Source: Chitinophagaceae bacterium (GTDB taxonomy: Bacteria; Bacteroidota; Bacteroidia; Chitinophagales; Chitinophagaceae). Taken from it: a DNA stretch of 8,401 nt. Below the pieces are notes generated by a model. It was not told the origin of the DNA. It did not search any database and was given only the letters and a program-made list of their open reading frames with translations. Numbering within the stretch: position 1 is the first letter of the stretch; every line of letters begins with the position of its first letter. The stretch spans positions 1-8,401 of the forward strand of contig JAEUVW010000157.1 of NCBI GenBank assembly GCA_016786525.1, given 5' to 3'. Positions 6,376 to 8,401 of the stretch are shown piece by piece. Position numbers and translations under genes: made by a program.

Positions 6376-7863
6376 TTAGTGCTTCATGACAGATTCATCT
6401 ACCGTGACGCCCAGGCCTTGCGCAATGGCCATTCCCAGGCCGATATCGGCGCGGAAAAAGTGACAGAGCTGCCTGTTGATGATATCGGAGCGTTTAGGGC
6501 CTGAAATACCGCTCATCGCCCCAACGATATTGCTGACCAGGTTCTTTTTATCCCCGGGGCTGAGCACTTCCCTGTAGAAAATACCGGGTTGTGTATAGTG
6601 GTCGTTTTCGCCTTCGGCATTGCGGTCGTACCAATCGGCCACATTGCTGTCCAGCTGCATCGGAGGTTCCGTATAGGCCGGGTCCGGTTTGATATTATCG
6701 AAACTGTTGGGGTAATAGTTCGGAGCGCTGCCGCCATTGCCATTCAGGGCCATAGCCCCGTCGCGCTGGTAATTGTTCACCATATACGGGCAGCGGTTCA
6801 CCGGCAATTGCTCATAGTTGGCCCCGATACGGTAGCGGTGAGCATCGTTGTAGGCCAGTATACGCCCCTGCAGCATCTTGTCCGGGGAATAACTGATGCC
6901 GTCCACCACATGGGCGGGGGCAAACGCCGATTGCTCTACGTCGGCAAAGTAATTGGCCGGAATTTCATTCAGCTCCAATACGCCCAGGGGGATCAGGGGA
7001 TATTTTTTCTGGCTCCAGGTCTTGGTCAGGTCAAAGGGGTTAAACTCAAATGCTTTCGCCTCTGCTTCTGTCATGATCTGGATCATGACATTCCATTTCG
7101 GGAAATCTCCGCGGTCAATGGCATCGACAAGGTCGCGCTGTGCAAAATCTGGATCTTCCCCTTTCATTTTTACAGCCTCGTCATTGGTAAAGTTTTTGAT
7201 CCCCTGCGCCGTCTTAAAATGAAATTTGACATAGACGCGTTCGTTGGCGGCATTGAGCAGGCTGAAGGTATGGCTGCCAAAGCCGTGCATGTGCCTGTAG
7301 CCGTAGGGTGTTCCGCGGTCGCTCATCAGGAACATGACCTGGTGCAGGCTTTCGGGGTTCAGGCTCCAGAAGTCCCACATCATCGTGGGGCTCTTGGTAT
7401 GGGTACGGGGGTCACGCTTTTGGGTATGGATAAAGTCCGGGAATTTTTTCGGGTCTTTGATGAAAAAGATGGGAGTATTGTTTCCGACCAGGTCCCAGTT
7501 GCCGTCTTCGGTATAGAATTTTACCGCAAATCCGCGGGGGTCACGTTCTGTATCTGCACTCCCCATTTCGCCGCCTACTGTGGAAAAGCGCAGGAATACC
7601 CGGGTCTGTTTACCGATCGTATCAAACACTTTTGCCCGTGTGTAGCGGCTCACATCATGTGTAACGGTGAAAGTGCCATAGGCTCCGGTACCCTTTGCAT
7701 GTACGACGCGTTCGGGGATACGCTCACGGTTAAAGTGTGCAAGCTTTTCGTGCAGGATGAAATCCTGGAGCAGCAGCGGTCCGCGCTGGCCCACACTCAT
7801 GGTATCCTCATGATGCACATAGGGAATACCTGTTGTTGTCGTCAGTTTTTTAGAATTGTCCAT
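6376..7863 (-). CDS. katA: Haem catalase, small-subunit monofunctional type
   Basis: A 495-residue enzyme that converts hydrogen peroxide to water and oxygen. Its length fits small-subunit (clade 3-like) catalases. His55 in RVVHAKGTGAYG (52-63) is the distal catalytic histidine. Asn128 in LVGNNTPIFF (125-134) is the catalytic asparagine. Tyr338 in GRILAYNDAHRYR (333-345) is the proximal haem ligand, with Arg334 beside it. Their spacing (73 and 283 residues from the histidine) equals that of human catalase. His174 and Arg183 sit at positions that contact NADPH in the human enzyme. In the proximal motif Leu336 replaces the usual Phe, a mild change. No signal peptide, so cytosolic. The promoter is listed separately. 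The katA symbol is by family resemblance; paralogues elsewhere could bear other names. Confidence 0.96.
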   Translation of the reverse strand: MDNSKKLTTTTGIPYVHHEDTMSVGQRGPLLLQDFILHEKLAHFNRERIPERVVHAKGTGAYGTFTVTHDVSRYTRAKVFDTIGKQTRVFLRFSTVGGEMGSADTERDPRGFAVKFYTEDGNWDLVGNNTPIFFIKDPKKFPDFIHTQKRDPRTHTKSPTMMWDFWSLNPESLHQVMFLMSDRGTPYGYRHMHGFGSHTFSLLNAANERVYVKFHFKTAQGIKNFTNDEAVKMKGEDPDFAQRDLVDAIDRGDFPKWNVMIQIMTEAEAKAFEFNPFDLTKTWSQKKYPLIPLGVLELNEIPANYFADVEQSAFAPAHVVDGISYSPDKMLQGRILAYNDAHRYRIGANYEQLPVNRCPYMVNNYQRDGAMALNGNGGSAPNYYPNSFDNIKPDPAYTEPPMQLDSNVADWYDRNAEGENDHYTQPGIFYREVLSPGDKKNLVSNIVGAMSGISGPKRSDIINRQLCHFFRADIGLGMAIAQGLGVTVDESVMKH

Positions 7864-7886
7864 AATACCTGGTTTTGATGTTGTGA

Positions 7887-7917
7887 CAAAAGTATCAGTG
7901 TATCGTATCTTAAAAAA
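7887..7917 (-). promoter_or_regulatory. Promoter of the catalase gene with triple GATAC repeat
   Basis: On the minus strand TACTTTTG (7887-7894) matches TAnnTTTG exactly, and TTTT (7914-7917) lies 19 bases upstream in place of TTTG. Between and overlapping them, GATAC occurs three times (7892-7896, 7900-7904 and 7905-7909). This arrangement inside the promoter spacer could be an operator for a peroxide-sensing regulator, but no specific OxyR or PerR box is recognised. The predicted leader is under 20 bases. Confidence 0.6.
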
Positions 7918-7959
7918 AACGCTGTCTTGATGCCGCTATAAACTTAATCGATGACCGAC

Positions 7960-7985
7960 AAAAAAAGCCCTCTCGGAGAGGGCTT
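7960..7985 (-). terminator. Terminator of the cold shock gene
   Basis: Nine pairs (AAGCCCTCT 7965-7973 with AGAGGGCTT 7977-7985) and a three-base loop, followed on the minus strand by a seven-U run (complement of 7960-7966, overlapping the stem). It lies 26 bases past the csp stop and upstream of the catalase promoter, separating the two transcripts. Confidence 0.9.
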
Positions 7986-8011
7986 AGGCAAATGATGTTC
8001 TTGAACTGGTA

Positions 8012-8206
8012 TTAGTTAGCGATCCTTACATCGACCGCATTTAAACCCTTTTTACCATCCTGGACTTCATAAGACACCCTGTCGTTTTCACGAATCTTAT
8101 CGATAAGACCGGTAGCGTGTACAAAGACATCCTGTGTGCCATCATCTGGCGTAATGAAACCAAAGCCTTTGGTCTCATTGAAAAATTTTACTTTACCTTG
8201 TTGCAT
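8012..8206 (-). CDS. CspA-family cold shock protein
   Basis: A 64-residue single cold-shock (OB-fold) domain that binds single-stranded RNA/DNA and melts RNA secondary structure in the cytosol. RNP1 is KGFGFI (13-18) and RNP2 is VFVHA (27-31). The start MQQGKVKFFN matches the family, with Phe9 where many members have Trp. The C-terminal half (DRVSYEVQDGKKGLNAVDV) is typical and the length is normal, so the gene is complete. Monocistronic, with its own promoter and terminator. Whether it is cold-induced or constitutive cannot be read from the sequence; the leader appears too short (about 20 bases) for the long thermosensing leader of E. coli cspA. Confidence 0.96.
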   Translation of the reverse strand: MQQGKVKFFNETKGFGFITPDDGTQDVFVHATGLIDKIRENDRVSYEVQDGKKGLNAVDVRIAN

Positions 8207-8231
8207 TGTGTTTAAGAATAAATATACCTTA

Positions 8232-8263
8232 CGAAGGTAATGTTAATAATCTGTTTTTGCAAA
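8232..8263 (-). promoter_or_regulatory. Probable promoter of the cold shock gene
   Basis: On the minus strand TTTG (8260-8263) and TACCTTCG (8232-8239, one mismatch to TAnnTTTG) are 20 bases apart, giving a leader of roughly 20 bases. The -7 element is one half of a small perfect inverted repeat (TACCTT 8225-8230, AAGGTA 8234-8239, three-base centre), which could be a binding site or coincidence. Confidence 0.55.
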
Positions 8264-8298
8264 TAAATCACTTTGTTTTTTTACCTATACAGGACGAT

Positions 8299-8338
8299 AA
8301 AAACGGGCCCGCTTCTTTGCAGAAACGGGCCCGTTTTT
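8299..8338 (-). terminator. Strong, probably bidirectional terminator
   Basis: Thirteen perfect pairs (AAAAACGGGCCCG 8299-8311 with CGGGCCCGTTTTT 8326-8338), then after a C/A mismatch four more pairs (TTCT/AGAA) around a TTGC loop. Both ends are A/T runs, so it would work in either direction. Here it lies 18 bases beyond the stop of the truncated gene at the right edge. Confidence 0.93.
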
Positions 8339-8356
8339 TGTTATGGGTACACTGCC

Positions 8357-8401
8357 TTAGCGAACGATCAGCTTGTTGACTGACTTCTGTCCGTCAGCGA
8401 T
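8357..8401 (-). CDS. C-terminus of a probable T9SS-exported protein (partial)
   Basis: Only the last 14 codons are in the window (IADGQKSVNKLIVR, then a TAA stop); the rest lies beyond the right edge. The pattern of a turn (DGQ), a lysine-rich strand and a final hydrophobic strand ending in a basic residue resembles the end of type A sorting domains of the type IX secretion system, which direct Bacteroidota proteins to the cell surface or medium. The frame is supported by the strong terminator just past the stop. With so few residues the call is tentative and nothing can be said of its function. Confidence 0.5.
   Translation of the reverse strand: MADGQKSVNKLIVR

Noticed and set aside
6589..7878. 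A 429-codon open frame on the plus strand opposite nearly the whole catalase gene
   Set aside because: It is an antisense shadow of katA: the catalase frame has every catalytic residue and a proper promoter and terminator, while the opposite frame shows no recognisable domain.
1..8401. CRISPR array, insertion sequence, phage, toxin-antitoxin or defence genes
   Set aside because: No regularly spaced repeats, transposase or integrase motifs, or defence-type domains seen on either strand; all full-length genes are common housekeeping families.

Overview
The window looks like an ordinary chromosomal housekeeping segment from a member of the Bacteroidota, most likely Chitinophagaceae or a close relative; the family-level placement is inference. 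Four things point this way. Several genes have a TAnnTTTG-type -7 element just upstream. Start codons follow A/T-rich leaders without a clear Shine-Dalgarno sequence. The tRNA gene does not encode its CCA end. The partial gene at the right edge ends like a type IX secretion (T9SS) C-terminal sorting domain.

Layout from left to right: (1) A 130-bp non-coding edge carries a decayed copy of the tRNA-Asp 3' end and its terminator. (2) A secreted two-domain peptidyl-prolyl isomerase (cyclophilin followed by FKBP, minus strand) ends at its own palindromic terminator. (3) A 390-bp gap has one unexplained hairpin, then tRNA-Asp(GUC) with its terminator (minus strand). (4) accA and dapA form a probable two-gene plus-strand operon (fatty-acid and lysine/diaminopimelate synthesis), closed by a strong terminator. 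(5) An MFS transporter (minus) and an RsmB/NOP-type RNA m5C methyltransferase (plus) diverge from a compact shared promoter region. (6) A small-subunit haem catalase (minus) converges on the methyltransferase, with a terminator hairpin between them. (7) A CspA-type cold shock protein (minus) follows. (8) A near-perfect terminator hairpin lies downstream of the truncated T9SS-substrate gene (minus) that runs off the window.

Most of these genes act independently: extracytoplasmic protein folding, malonyl-CoA supply, lysine/peptidoglycan precursor supply, RNA modification, peroxide defence and RNA chaperoning. I see no phage, insertion sequence, CRISPR array, toxin-antitoxin pair or defence system, and no evidence for a wholly new system. 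The observations most worth a second look are the diverged tRNA-Asp/terminator repeat (17-69 against 1594-1645), the 10-bp direct repeats that bracket it, the dual-family immunophilin, the orphan hairpin at 1513-1555 and the triple GATAC repeat in the catalase promoter.
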